64,000 bases of DNA from Zeugodacus cucurbitae (lineage: Eukaryota; Arthropoda; Insecta; Diptera; Tephritidae), in assembly GCF_028554725.1 (NCBI RefSeq), contig NC_071670.1, positions 25,104,001 through 25,168,000 on the forward strand, in the 5' to 3' direction. Under the pieces are notes generated by a model. The model was not told the origin of the DNA. It worked only from the letters and a program-made list of their open reading frames with translations, and made no database searches. Position 1 is the stretch's first letter. Each line of letters begins with the position of its first letter. A program made the translations under genes and the position numbers. Below, one piece after another: positions 11,786 through 24,055 of the stretch.

Positions 11786-12539
11786 TAATGATACAAATTT
11801 GTTACATTAGCATTTTTATGTATTTGTCTATATTTAGATATTACAATATATGAACAAATTTTTTTTGAAGTTATACTTCTTATACGACTTCGGAAAAGGT
11901 TGCAATAATTGTTTAACGCTTCAGTGAAGAGGAATAGCGTTGAACAATTAACGCTAGAGAGAGAGAGAGAGTGAATGAGGGTAAAGCAGAGAACTTAAAG
12001 CACTTGCCATGCTTATGCTATTTGAGCAATTCTTGTTTTTGTAGAACAATGTTTAAATTTTAGGTTGGTGACATATTCACATGTGTACGCATATGTATGA
12101 TTGTATGCTTGCGCATTATTTTTCTTTCGTTTCTGTTTCATTTCTGCGAATTCTCAACTATTTTGTGTTACTTTTGGTTGAAATAATTTGCGTTGGCCGT
12201 TGAATATAATCCTATACTTCACAGGATCGTTTCTGTAGTCAGTCTTCATTTACTTTCTTTGCAAATCGAAAGTATTAGCACCCGCGATGAGGAGGTATAT
12301 CGTTTTATCTGACAGCGTGAGGTTTATGAACTTCATTTCTAATTTTGTCTTGTGGCATATTAGAAATGATGTTTCTTCGATGATCGCTCGGTTGCAACGG
12401 ATAAAACGACTTCTGAGTGGTAATTTTAGTGAATAAATTTCAAGGTTTTATACAAAAAGGTTTTATACAAATAATTATATATAATAATGCAGTCAATAAG
12501 TACAGTAGGGCAATTCACAATTTAGTGCAAATGGTCTTG
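11786..12539. other. Stretch without recognised features
   Basis: AT-rich, with a short (GA)n run near 11947-11972. No coding similarity was recognised. Confidence 0.5.
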
Positions 12540-13245
12540 CCTATTTAAACAGTCAAACATCTTGATGTTATCAGAAACATTTATAAACGACAACGAGCCT
12601 CTTGTATCCGTACCAAATTTTGATTTCATTGTAAGATTTCAACGAAATGAAACAAGAAATTCAGGCGTAGCTATTTATCACAATGAGCAAGACAAATGTC
12701 ATATTCGCACTCCTCATTTAGATATAAAGGCTCCGTACGCGAGTGATGCTGATGTGACGATATCAACATCAACAAGAATTGGCGATTTGTGTGCGGTAGA
12801 ATGCAAAATGAATCCGCTAGGGTTCATAATAGTAAAAAATTGAATTTAATTGTCATTTATGTATCACCAAATTCATCGATGAGAGATATACAATTGTTCA
12901 TCGGTAAAGCTTTATTACCGTTGTCAACTGCAGGTTCGCAAGCTTTTGCAGATATTATCGGAGAACCAGTAGAGTATAGCGAAAAACCGGTACTCCTTGC
13001 GGAGATTTCAATGTAAATTTCTCATTGCCAGAAGCTGAACTATTACTGGCATTCCTCAGAGCGAAATTTTCATTAGAAATGATCAATGGAAGAAATGATC
13101 CTACGACAAGAGGAGGTACGATTATTGATGCGGTATTCGCGAGACATATAGATAAAATAGATATAAGACATTTCATATCGTATTTTAGTTATCATAATCC
13201 AATTGTAAATATTATAGATATCAATCCGTCAGAAACCCTGAAATG
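12540..13245 (+). pseudogene. Helentron-type endonuclease (EEP fold) remnant
   Basis: This encoded an endonuclease/exonuclease/phosphatase-fold domain. Visible blocks are LMLSETFINDNEP (12562), SGVAIYH (12663), IVIYVSPNSS (near 12849), GDFNVNF (near 13004-13024) and TIIDAVFARHI...YFSYHNPIVN (13118-13210). The latter motif set is what I associate with the C-terminal endonuclease of arthropod Helentrons, not with LINE endonucleases. Frames change near 12840 and 13005, so it is inactive. A paralogous piece lies in each unit of the 44-63 kb array. Confidence 0.6.
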
Positions 13246-13499
13246 ATAATTGATTTGGACTTTGCTTTATAAAATGTGCATAATAAATTTATAAAATGTG
13301 AATTTAAGAAACTGTTGGTAACTCCACCATATTTTTATCCTTTCCCTCTCGCTAGTTTTCTTTCATACAAAATGAAATGCATTTATGGAATGGTGTTGGT
13401 AATGTGAGCCAGAACTCTCAGCTGATACGTAATTTATTTGAAAAAAAAAACGGTTGAATTTAACAAATTTTACATTTACTTACCGCTTTTCCATAATAT

Positions 13500-13910
13500 T
13501 GTAACGAAAATGGTACTAGAACAAACCAGAATTGACAAACTTGGAAGAGCAATCGACAAATTTCCAGATGTATCTAGACATCGATATTCGTAGTTGCCAG
13601 AATGTTCGAGTGCCGATGTATCGCTTACAATCGACTATATAAGGGCTGCCGGGCTGGCAGCAAAACACAGTTCTAATAAGAGAGTTGTCGAGTGAGGACA
13701 ATTCTAAGGAGAGAGTTGTCGACCAAAGTGTAAACAAGTTATAAGTTAGAGTTGTAAATTAGAGTATTGAGTAATAAAGTGTTAAGTTTTAAAGAATTAG
13801 AAATAAAGATTAGTGTATAGCCATTAAAGTGTGACTTTTATTTGACAATCCAGTGATCGAACTCAGGGTAAAGTTTTAGAGTAAACGACAGATTTTGGAA
13901 ATCCGTTACA
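13500..13910 (+). mobile_element. Solo LTR, Ty3/gypsy family
   Basis: It starts TGTAACGAAAATG and ends ATCCGTTACA. It is flanked by the direct repeat ATAT (13496-13499 and 13911-13914), the expected 4-bp target duplication. A TATA-like TATATAAGGG (near 13636) and AATAAAG motifs fit LTR promoter and polyadenylation signals. The same family's LTR, inverted, is at 24804-25175. Confidence 0.85.
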
Positions 13911-15510
13911 ATATTCTGACATTTTAAGGAATCTACAACCATTATCTTTCATACAAAATAAGCTATTAGAGCTTAATTTGCTGGTCAAATAAAACAAGTC
14001 TAATGTATATATACCTCTTGCACTATTATAACATATTAATTATATTTCATATTTATTGAAAATACCATACCATTTAGGTGTTTATTATTATATTTACTTT
14101 ATACAAGAATTATCGTACTACACTTTATACATATGTATATAGTTCTGAGTAGTTGAACAATTCTTGCTATCGGGCGAAGGCTACACCGTGTGGCCTGAAA
14201 GTGTAAGCAGCTGACATGATGTGAGGACTTTTTTGGTTTCTTTAGGAGTTTTTGTAGGATCTGATTTTTCATTAATTTCACTAGTACTAGATTCATCCAA
14301 TTTTTGGGAGGAGAGTTTCTAAATAAAATATAAAGTAAAACTTTAATTTTCACTACATAAATGATAATTACCTTATGTATACTTCAGGAATTCTAAATCT
14401 ATCACGGGCATCGTTCTAGTCTTAACATCCATGCTTTTGCTGTTTCGGTAAATACATGTCCGTTGTAGAGCGATACAACAACGTTTTGATTCCTCAATAC
14501 AAGGTGAAAATGAATCAAAAAAGTCCTCCTAATTAAACATACAAGAAGTTTTTAAATTTTTATGATCACAAACATTCAGTTAAATTTCCCCTTCGATTTC
14601 TATGTTTTAGCTGCTAATGGTACGGCCAACTGAGGTGCCGGTAAGTCAAAAAATGCTGCATCTGCTTTGCCCTCTAGCTCATTGGCAAAACCCGGTTGAC
14701 ACACGTCGCGATGATAAACGGTTACAATATCACCTAAACCATGTCGTTCCAATTCTTCACGTGCTTGTATTAACCAAAAGGTTTAATTGAACGAAAAAAA
14801 TGTGATATTAAACCTAATATCTGGTGTGTAAATGGTTTGTGTTCGATGTAGCAGCGTTTGCGTCCATAATTCTGGATTTGCTTACAGCACACACTCCCAT
14901 CCCTTGGAGAGTTCTGCGCAGCTACCATAAGTGACATCAAATAGGTTGCGTACGTTTAGCGCGCCGTGTGAGATTTGAAATATCTGTATGGAAAATTAAT
15001 TGCTACTTTAGTCAAGATAATATTATTCTATTCAACAATTATTTAAATATTTCATGGTTTCGCCCTTTTTGTTGACTATTGTTGTTGTAGCTTCTATTGC
15101 GTACATCGCATTTACAGTTAGATGAAGTATTACTGTATCACCATTCAATTCCATCTTTTAGCTCAACTCATATTTTACATTTTACTTATTTAAAATGTGT
15201 GTTTCAATAATTTAAACTTAAATTAGACTGCAGATCACTGATTTAAAGAAAACACGCAAAATAATATTCCACAAGCAGCCATGATATAGCTCAAAACCAT
15301 GATTCAATTATTAAAGGTTTGATAAGTAAACAGCTTTCTCACTCATTTTTGACAACCCTTCTGCGTTAGCAAAACAATAATGTTTTTTTCAAAATATATC
15401 CGGAAAATTGTTCAAAAAGTTGTAAATAGTAGCAGATATTTACCAACGCAAGAGGTAGACAATATTGTTTAATTTTCATATGTTTTTCTCCAGTTTTTTT
15501 ATTGACATCC
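13725..15510. repeat. 1786-bp tandem duplication, copy 1
   Basis: The sequence from AAAGTGTAAACAAG to TTGACATCC is repeated immediately at 15511-17296 with no difference that I could see. Both boundaries share the dinucleotide CC. The left edge falls inside the solo LTR, so copy 2 carries only the LTR's 3' 186 bases. Confidence 0.92.
14165..15160 (-). pseudogene. Trmt61a: TRMT61A pseudogene (tRNA m1A58 methyltransferase catalytic subunit), copy 1
   Basis: TRMT61A with TRMT6 methylates adenine 58 of nuclear-encoded tRNAs. On the minus strand, in order: GDTVILHL..NAMYAIE (15140-15080), an intron-like gap ending CCATACAG, HGALNVRNLFDVTYGS and WTQTL.HRTQ.IYTPDI (14975-14815), QAREELERHGLGDIVTVYHR (near 14763-14700), DLPAPQLAVPLAAKT, a gap ending AATTAG, FSPCIEESKRCC (14515-14475), VIDLEFLK, a GT...AG gap (14384-14312), and KETKKVLTS..LLTLSGHT. 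Retained introns show it is a DNA-level duplicate, not a retrocopy. The SAM-binding GxGxG exon is deleted and there are stops. Symbol given by homology. Confidence 0.82.
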
Positions 15511-17296
15511 AAAGTGTAAACAAGTTATAAGTTAGAGTTGTAAATTAGAGTATTGAGTAATAAAGTGTTAAGTTTTAAAGAATTAGAAATAAAGATTAGT
15601 GTATAGCCATTAAAGTGTGACTTTTATTTGACAATCCAGTGATCGAACTCAGGGTAAAGTTTTAGAGTAAACGACAGATTTTGGAAATCCGTTACAATAT
15701 TCTGACATTTTAAGGAATCTACAACCATTATCTTTCATACAAAATAAGCTATTAGAGCTTAATTTGCTGGTCAAATAAAACAAGTCTAATGTATATATAC
15801 CTCTTGCACTATTATAACATATTAATTATATTTCATATTTATTGAAAATACCATACCATTTAGGTGTTTATTATTATATTTACTTTATACAAGAATTATC
15901 GTACTACACTTTATACATATGTATATAGTTCTGAGTAGTTGAACAATTCTTGCTATCGGGCGAAGGCTACACCGTGTGGCCTGAAAGTGTAAGCAGCTGA
16001 CATGATGTGAGGACTTTTTTGGTTTCTTTAGGAGTTTTTGTAGGATCTGATTTTTCATTAATTTCACTAGTACTAGATTCATCCAATTTTTGGGAGGAGA
16101 GTTTCTAAATAAAATATAAAGTAAAACTTTAATTTTCACTACATAAATGATAATTACCTTATGTATACTTCAGGAATTCTAAATCTATCACGGGCATCGT
16201 TCTAGTCTTAACATCCATGCTTTTGCTGTTTCGGTAAATACATGTCCGTTGTAGAGCGATACAACAACGTTTTGATTCCTCAATACAAGGTGAAAATGAA
16301 TCAAAAAAGTCCTCCTAATTAAACATACAAGAAGTTTTTAAATTTTTATGATCACAAACATTCAGTTAAATTTCCCCTTCGATTTCTATGTTTTAGCTGC
16401 TAATGGTACGGCCAACTGAGGTGCCGGTAAGTCAAAAAATGCTGCATCTGCTTTGCCCTCTAGCTCATTGGCAAAACCCGGTTGACACACGTCGCGATGA
16501 TAAACGGTTACAATATCACCTAAACCATGTCGTTCCAATTCTTCACGTGCTTGTATTAACCAAAAGGTTTAATTGAACGAAAAAAATGTGATATTAAACC
16601 TAATATCTGGTGTGTAAATGGTTTGTGTTCGATGTAGCAGCGTTTGCGTCCATAATTCTGGATTTGCTTACAGCACACACTCCCATCCCTTGGAGAGTTC
16701 TGCGCAGCTACCATAAGTGACATCAAATAGGTTGCGTACGTTTAGCGCGCCGTGTGAGATTTGAAATATCTGTATGGAAAATTAATTGCTACTTTAGTCA
16801 AGATAATATTATTCTATTCAACAATTATTTAAATATTTCATGGTTTCGCCCTTTTTGTTGACTATTGTTGTTGTAGCTTCTATTGCGTACATCGCATTTA
16901 CAGTTAGATGAAGTATTACTGTATCACCATTCAATTCCATCTTTTAGCTCAACTCATATTTTACATTTTACTTATTTAAAATGTGTGTTTCAATAATTTA
17001 AACTTAAATTAGACTGCAGATCACTGATTTAAAGAAAACACGCAAAATAATATTCCACAAGCAGCCATGATATAGCTCAAAACCATGATTCAATTATTAA
17101 AGGTTTGATAAGTAAACAGCTTTCTCACTCATTTTTGACAACCCTTCTGCGTTAGCAAAACAATAATGTTTTTTTCAAAATATATCCGGAAAATTGTTCA
17201 AAAAGTTGTAAATAGTAGCAGATATTTACCAACGCAAGAGGTAGACAATATTGTTTAATTTTCATATGTTTTTCTCCAGTTTTTTTATTGACATCC
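15511..17296. repeat. 1786-bp tandem duplication, copy 2
   Basis: Direct head-to-tail copy of 13725-15510. It includes a 5'-truncated LTR (15511-15696) and the second TRMT61A pseudogene copy. Confidence 0.92.
15951..16946 (-). pseudogene. Trmt61a: TRMT61A pseudogene, copy 2
   Basis: Identical by eye to the fragment at 14165-15160, carried by the second unit of the tandem duplication. It has the same missing SAM-binding segment and the same stop after the LSKGWECVL block. Confidence 0.82.
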
Positions 17297-19814
17297 GAAT
17301 TTTATATTACAGAAATTCGAATAAATTGTTCGATTCAAATATATTTTTAATATTAAAGCCATCATAACCATTCCGTTTACATACATATGCGGTTATATAT
17401 ATCGAGACGATAATTCAATTTCAATTTTAATTGAAGAGAAATCAAAACAGTCGATTGTCAAAAAGGCGCGATTGCAAAGATTGCAGTTTGGTTTCTGTAT
17501 TGGAGACCGAGATTTCGTCTCAAAAGAGAATTCAAAACAGAAAGTATCAAGTAAATATATGAAGTTATAAGAAGATTAATTTGACTGGCACGGTTGGAAG
17601 AACAAATTAGTTAAATAAAGTCCAGTTATCTTCAATTTTTGTTACGTAACTACTGTTAAAATCTAATTTTAAATAAAAAGTGTGCATTGTTTATGAAAGA
17701 ATATATTTCGAACTCTAGTTTTTCCTTTGTGTTTTGTAATTAACCCAATAAAAAGTTATATAATCAATCACCCTTATACTATTTTACTGATCTCAATGTT
17801 CCTTCTCCTTGAAGCGGAACCGTAAAATTTAGACATATGTACATGTATGTATGTGAAAACCAAGCGATTTTCAGGTGTCTGAGGACTTATTTCATAGGTT
17901 TCATATATATTCCCGAAATTAACACCGTCAAGTCTAGTAGAAAAATATGTATACTTAATATTTGATCAATGATAAAATTAAATAAATATATAACAGCTGA
18001 ATAGTACAGTTTGAGATTTTTCTTAGAATTCTTCAGAACAATCGCACAATGCATCTACAGTACTTCTTTGTTTTTACAATTGTTTATTTCACAGAAGGAA
18101 ATTGGGTCCATATCTTCAACTCTGGCTCTTATGATAAGATTATGTAATGAATCAACGTTATTTATCCATCGTTAAAATCTTTCTCGCGCTTCACTTGAAG
18201 CGAAAGCATAATGTGTAGGTCAAATTCTGCATAATCTGTGTGATGATTTATTATATAATTTTAATACTAATTTCCGAAAATAAAATTAAATGTTTGTTTC
18301 ATGAAGAAAACATGTAAATATTCTATTCTCTATGACTATTAATATAAAATAGATATTAACTTTCTGCACTTTTCTGTGACTCACGTACATAAAAATTAAA
18401 AATTAAAACCATTATTAGAAGAAAAGCGGATATATTTTCATGCTAATTATTAATTTTGGTTCGAGAATAGTAGTATATTTTATACTACTTAGAATATATT
18501 TTTAACTACGTTCACAAAAAAAGCGAATAGTTTTTTCCCTTTTTTCTTTCCTTCGCAAATACAACCTTTTGTAACGCAGTGTCAAAACTTTGCTGTCACT
18601 ACTTACCAAACCTTTTATAATTGAATCATGGCTCAAAACAAAAATTGTTCAAACACACGAGAACTTTGGTTGTTTCTTTCTCTTATCCAGGGTGCTGTAC
18701 GAGAAAAGAGTTGAGTTAAATGTTTACACACATTTTACCCTTTGTTGCGTATGTATGTATGTAGTGGTGTTATTGAAATCTCTTTGAATGTGTTGGAGTT
18801 TCAGTACCCATGACTCGCTGGGACTTGATGAATTGGAACGACATCCCTACAAAAAACTGCTGATGGGTTCACCAATACACTTACATTTGTTAAGTCAGTA
18901 CTGACGATCAGTTTATGTTCAATTGACTATCAATGGTTTTTAAAAAGACAGACATACGATGTATAATGCTTTACATATGTAAGAATGAAATAACTAAATT
19001 ATTTGGTATTATCAACATTACCGGTCCAATGATCTATAAAATGATAGTCAGTATTTATGCGCGTGAACAAGAAATAGTTATCACTTTTTTTATAAACATA
19101 TTTTGTATATGACAGAAAGAGACAACAGAAATTTTCACAACAGAATTACTTTGTTCTTTGCGATCTCTCAAAAGTTTCGCACGTTCCCAATTATATATTT
19201 TGGAATTATATTATAAAGATAAATTATAAGTAAAATAAATATACAATATACAAGGTAAATATGTTTGAAATAATAACTAAATAGACATATTTTAATTGAT
19301 TTTTAATTCAATAGGAGTTAAAAGCGGAAAATTACTTTGAATTTGGAGAAAGGAGTACGGAATTCTATTGAAAGAAGCCTGCGTAGCATGAAAGGAAATG
19401 TATTCTTTATAATTTGTTAATTCTTTTCTTCCTAATATTATTTCTTTTTTATGTTCATATGTTACTTTAAGCTATGCGGGTTTTAATTAAAAGTTTAATT
19501 GTTTTAAAAAAATCAAAATCAAATTTTTACATGTTAAAATAATTTTTCAGTTGTGGTAGGTTTTCAGTCATAACTGAATATTTTCAGCTATGATAAATTT
19601 ATGGTCAGTACTGACAATTTTCATCTATGATAAATTTATAGTCAATACTAACCCTGTGAAAGACATGAGAGTGAACAGTACAGATGTATAGTTCAATTAT
19701 TCCAAATACCAATGTGTTAGAGAAAGATGCACTCTCACACGTATACGCTTGTTTACATCAGTTTTTTCACGATGACCTTAAGAAAATGATAGAAACTTTG
19801 TTCTACGTGCTGTG
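17297..19814. other. AT-rich stretch, possible LTR remnant
   Basis: 17440-17650 looks LTR-like (AATAAAGTCCAGTTA then GTTACGTAAC) but no partner was found. 19580-19655 holds a two-fold direct repeat (TATGATAAATTTATGGTCA, period ~38). No gene was recognised. Confidence 0.35.
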
Positions 19815-20295
19815 TATCGGGGTTTACCAATGAGCTGGAGGGCAAAGCAGTATTTTTGGACTTACCGGCAACTCAGTTGGCCGTACCATTAGCAGTTAAA
19901 ACACTGAAATTAGCAGTTAAAACACCGAGGGTAAATTTAAGTGAATGTTTGTGATCATAAAAATTTCACCAATCACAACGTTATTGTATCGTTTTACAAA
20001 AACATGGATTCACCGAAGTTCCTTCAATGGAAATACTACAGCAGGAGCATTATGTTAAGACTAGAACATTACCCGTGCTAGATTTAGAATTCCTATTTTT
20101 TATAGAAACTCTCCTCCCAGAAATTGGATGAGTATAGTACTAGTGAAGTTAATGAAAACACAGAACCAACAAAAACAATTTCTAAAGAAACCAAAAAAGT
20201 CCTCATAACATATGCGCCGTCTACACTTCCAGGCCACACGGAGAATTTGACATTTGCCACTCTTTCTCCAGCCTTTGTACGATTTCAAAAATTGT
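19815..20295 (+). pseudogene. Trmt61a: TRMT61A C-terminal fragment, third copy
   Basis: On the plus strand: GFTNELEGKAVFLDLPATQL and PLAVKTLK (19827-19910), an intron remnant starting near 19930, SQRYCIVLQKHGFTEVPSME (near 19972-20030), KTRTLPVLDLEFL (near 20055-20095), a shortened second intron, then DEYSTSEVNENTEPTKT and KETKKVLITY..STLPGHTENLTFAT (20127-20265). It keeps more of the C-terminus than the 14-17 kb copies and is in opposite orientation. GYLTFAT, usual in the family, reads ENLTFAT. N-terminal exons are absent. Confidence 0.8.
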
Positions 20296-20331
20296 TCAAA
20301 GTAAATATAACAATAAACACCTAATTCGCAT

Positions 20332-20733
20332 TTGGGATTTTGGTCGAACTACCCGAAAATAACAGGTATAGTTTTTGGGGCTTTTGTGGGTCGCAGTACT
20401 GAAAGTGCACGAGAAGTTGTGGTTCGCATATTTAGGTCTTCCATCCGTGAATGTACGAGGAACAGTACTGAAAGTGAACGTATAGTTTTCGTTCGCAGTT
20501 TTGGGTCTTTCAGCCGTGATTGTACCAAGAACATTCCCAAAATTGTACAAGAGGTGTATATACATACATTGCAAAATGATGAATGCAATGTGCAAGAAAG
20601 GGATGAACGATCACTCGTATTCAACAGTTGCGGGTACTTATGTCAATTCGCCCTTAAGAATCGCATAGAAACTTTCATTGAAATGGCTGGTACCGCTCCC
20701 TCGCCTTTTACCGAAGATTTCGCCGGTACCTGA
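20332..20733 (+). CDS. 133-codon frame with a two-fold 23-residue repeat, unrecognised
   Basis: This open frame contains two tandem 69-bp repeats beginning at CAGTACT (20394 and 20463), giving RSTESAREVVVRIFRSSIRE and NSTESERIVFVRSFGSFSRD. No homology is recognised. It lies directly after a pseudogene and before LTR-like sequence, so it is more likely remnant repeat than gene. Confidence 0.2.
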   Translation: MGFWSNYPKITGIVFGAFVGRSTESAREVVVRIFRSSIRECTRNSTESERIVFVRSFGSFSRDCTKNIPKIVQEVYIHTLQNDECNVQERDERSLVFNSCGYLCQFALKNRIETFIEMAGTAPSPFTEDFAGT

Positions 20734-20739
20734 CTTGCA

Positions 20740-21310
20740 GGGCCTCTTATTGGAACTTTGTCCTGCTGCCAGTCCGGAGTCATGGATAACATGATTCGAA
20801 ACTCTTCTCTTTTGCTTGAGAGCCTATGAACTCCTTTTTTATATTGTAAATACATATCTGGGTACAAAGTTTCTCTTCAAATTTTAGAGAATATATTAAG
20901 GTTTTTACTTGCTTATAAAATATATTATAATATTTTGTTGTTTTAATGTTTATTGTTTATCTTAAAATATATTTTTATAAATATATGTGCTGGCGTAGTA
21001 TTGGCTAAGAAATTTCTATAAAGCGTAAATTGCAAATAAATAAATACCCAAGAAATCGAATAAAAATCTCATAACTTATGCTTTCCCCCAGTGGCACCAC
21101 TGCCAAATGTTATAAAAAATGCCGATTTTGACAGCTCTATCTAGAATGAAAAAGAGTCGTATCATGTCGGAGGTTCGTATATGGTAGATGCTTACAAAAC
21201 ATTCCCATTCCAACATTCTGGCAACTATGAATATGGATTTGAGGATAAATCTGTCAAGTTATCGATATCGATTCTTGTTTACACGGCATACATGTATGAC
21301 ACAGTATTGT
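20740..21310 (-). mobile_element. Fragmented gypsy LTR-like sequence
   Basis: Two patches match the inverted LTR at 24804-25175: 'ctgctgccagtccg' near 20763 and, more clearly, 'tctggcaactatgaatatgg' onward at 21219-21315, ending near TGACACAGT. The intervening 400 bases do not match. Confidence 0.45.
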
Positions 21311-21315
21311 AGTTT

Positions 21316-21925
21316 TGTTTTGTTACAACGTACATATTTTATATTTACGAATTGCATTGCATACCATGGGAAACAATAAATGTGGTAACCAAGCAAAAAG
21401 AATTTTCAGAAAGCAATTCAAAAGTAAACGTGATGTTTATATTACATCGAAGTCTAATTTCGAGGTTAGTGAAACTTAATATATTTATTTAAGCAGATAA
21501 GTGGTATGTAGTAGCGGCAGAAGAATCAAAATCAGGATAATTATTTAATATGTGTTATAACATAAAATTGTATTAAGACGCTGACTTGGGGATATTATCA
21601 GGGCTTTTGCAAAGCCTTACAGACGTGATGTTTGTGGCAAAGCACGAATGCTTTTACTCTGACACAAGAGGTCGAGGCTTATCACAAAATATACGCTTTA
21701 GCAGCTAATAGCCAATATGATAAGGGAACAAATATAAATTAAGCTCAAAGTCCAACCACAAGCGTTTTAAAAGTTGCGAATTATATTCCCATTTAAAGAT
21801 GTTTTACTGATTATATTGGGCTCGATATAACAGCTGATTGTTTACAAAAATAGAAAAATAAGCCAACATTGCACCAGCACATAATGACAATACTTTGCCT
21901 TTTAAATTTCTTATTTTTATGCTCT
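21316..21925. other. Stretch without recognised features
   Basis: No coding similarity, inverted repeats or RNA genes were recognised. Confidence 0.45.
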
Positions 21926-23487
21926 AGCAATAAAGTTGCTAAAGATGATATTATTTGTTTTGTTCACATAACGGTTGGTCGTAAGTCCTAAAACTAAACG
22001 AGTTAGATATCGGATTATATATATCAAAATAATCAAGCTGACGAGTAAAGTTCCAATCAGGATGTCTATCAGTCCATCCGTGCAAACTGTAACTTGAGTA
22101 AAAATTTACGTATTTGGTACACGTATTTCTTGGCACCATAATACCCGAGACACACATGTAGTAACAATACCATGATAAAAGTATTATGGTATTGTGTTTA
22201 CTACATACATTGACACACATCGATTTTTAGTAAAAACTTAGTTTCACAGACATCAGATATTTCAAAAAAAATGTAATCAATAAATATTTACATATGAGTA
22301 ATGGAGAAATCAATTTTTAAAGTTACAAAAAAATGCTAAAATATGTATTTTCTGCACAAAAAACAGAAGTAGTTGAAATGTATCTTAAAAGCCCGTCGCT
22401 TACGGCCATCAAAATAACGTCATACATGACCCTGGCGTTGTGAAAAAAAACTTGTGAAAATTTTTGTTTGAAGAGTCATTTTGACAAAATATTTTAAAAA
22501 GCTTTTGTATATAAGCTCTATCGCAGGTTTCTTACCTATTTTTAGCTGTGTTTAGTGAAATACCACAAATTGTTACCAGCAAAATACTACATTGCTCACA
22601 TGGTAAAGTGCTAGTAGTTGGTGACACACATCTGGTAATTGTATGAACAATAGTATTGTTACTGCATGTGTGTCTTGGGTATAAGACGGTTAAGTTTGAA
22701 GATGGGCAAAATCGGACCACTCCCACGCCCACAAAATGGGATAATCGAAAACATTTAAAGAGCTATAACTAGGCCATAAATAAAGCTATGGAAATAAAAT
22801 TTGGTATGAAGGATCGCACTATGAACTATGCGTGGCCCCGCCCCCAAATAGGTTTTTTGTACATATCTCGCAAACCAATAGAGCTATATAAACCAAACTT
22901 TCTGCAGTCGTTGTTTTAGCCACTTAATACAGTCCAAAAATGAAAGAAATCGCCCACGCCCATCTCCCATACAAAGGTTAGGTTGACAATTACTAAAAGT
23001 CACTTAAGAAATGGCGTGGCATCGCCCACATATGGGGCAAAAACCATACCTCAGGAACTACTCGACCGATTTCAGTGAAACTTGGTTTGTAATAGTTTCC
23101 TTACATCCCAATGATATGTTGTGAAAATAGGCCAAATCGCTTCACAACCACGCCTACTTCCTATATACCAGAACTTTGAAGACGATCTGAATCGTTTACT
23201 TTACAAAATATAAAATAAGCACTATTGAAGATATCGGTGCAGAACTGTGCACAAACACTATGTTAATAGTGTGGCAGCCACATTCTAAAAATTGCCGAAA
23301 TCGGACCATAGCTTTTTAAGGCCCCATATATCGAACACGAGGACCTCGGTGCTTCTTACCTAATATGGTTTCCAACTTTCAATGGACTTTATACAATATA
23401 TATGACGAATATGTGGGTCAAATTGTGTATTATATAATATAAATAAAGTTAAATAAATAAATTGAGAGAGTATAAAATGTTACTTGT
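21926..23487 (-). repeat. Interspersed repeat family A, long inverted copy
   Basis: It matches 9252-10489 in the opposite orientation for part of its length (shared ACATAACGGTTGGT, GGCCATAAATAAAGC, CACGCCCAC blocks). It ends at GAGAGAGTATAAAATG near 23463. It is interrupted by the MITE at 22142-22681. Confidence 0.7.
22142..22681. mobile_element. Harbinger-like MITE, 540 bp
   Basis: Terminal inverted repeats are TACCCGAGACACACATGTAG and, inverted, TACCCAAGACACACATGCAG, extending to about 29 bases. Flanking TAA duplications lie at 22139-22141 and 22682-22684. A 3-bp TAA/TTA target duplication is typical of PIF/Harbinger. No transposase is present. A subterminal hairpin lies at ~22157-22205. 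Confidence 0.8.
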
Positions 23488-23859
23488 TATATTAGTTGTT
23501 TAGAAGAATTACACGTACTTACAAATAAAGACATACATGCATAAGAGCAAGAAGAGATTAAGCCATATATCATTAATAGGAATTTTAATTATATTATTTA
23601 CTTTATTCAATAAATAGACTTCAATTTTTAAGAACTATAAACTAATCATATTGTATATTTAATCGAGAATGACCAGTTTGACCAAAAGGATTGAAATCCG
23701 GATGTCTGTCTGTTCGTTTCTTTAAATGCTTCAACATTAGTATTTTATAGAAATTCAGATTTTTCTGTCAGAGATTTGAAAGCAGAACTTAATTATGTAA
23801 GTTCTCTATAATAACTAACTAACTAACACTAATAATCGCTGGAGATTTCTTCTTAAGTG

Positions 23860-24055
23860 AGCATATAATGAGGGAAATTGGTTCAGGAATTGCCTCAGCC
23901 CTCATAAAGCTTGTATGATGATTTTTCTTATTCTATTGGACTTTATGCCGAATAAATGTGTCAAATTGTGTGATATCTTAATAAAACTATTGCAATAAAT
24001 TGCGAGAGTATAAAATGTCCGGTTGCACCCGAACTAAGCCTTTCCTTACTTGTTT
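23860..24055 (+). repeat. Interspersed repeat family A, complete 3' end
   Basis: It ends TTGCGAGAGTATAAAATGTC, CGGTTGCACCCGAACTAAGC and CTTTCCTTACTTG, giving the full terminal inverted repeat of the family, whose start is AAGTAAGG..GGCTAAGTTCGG. It lies in the intron directly upstream of the Rpp20 exon at 24208. Confidence 0.75.

Noticed and set aside
17440..17650. Possible LTR
   Set aside because: It has a promoter- and polyadenylation-like arrangement, but no partner copy or target duplication was found.
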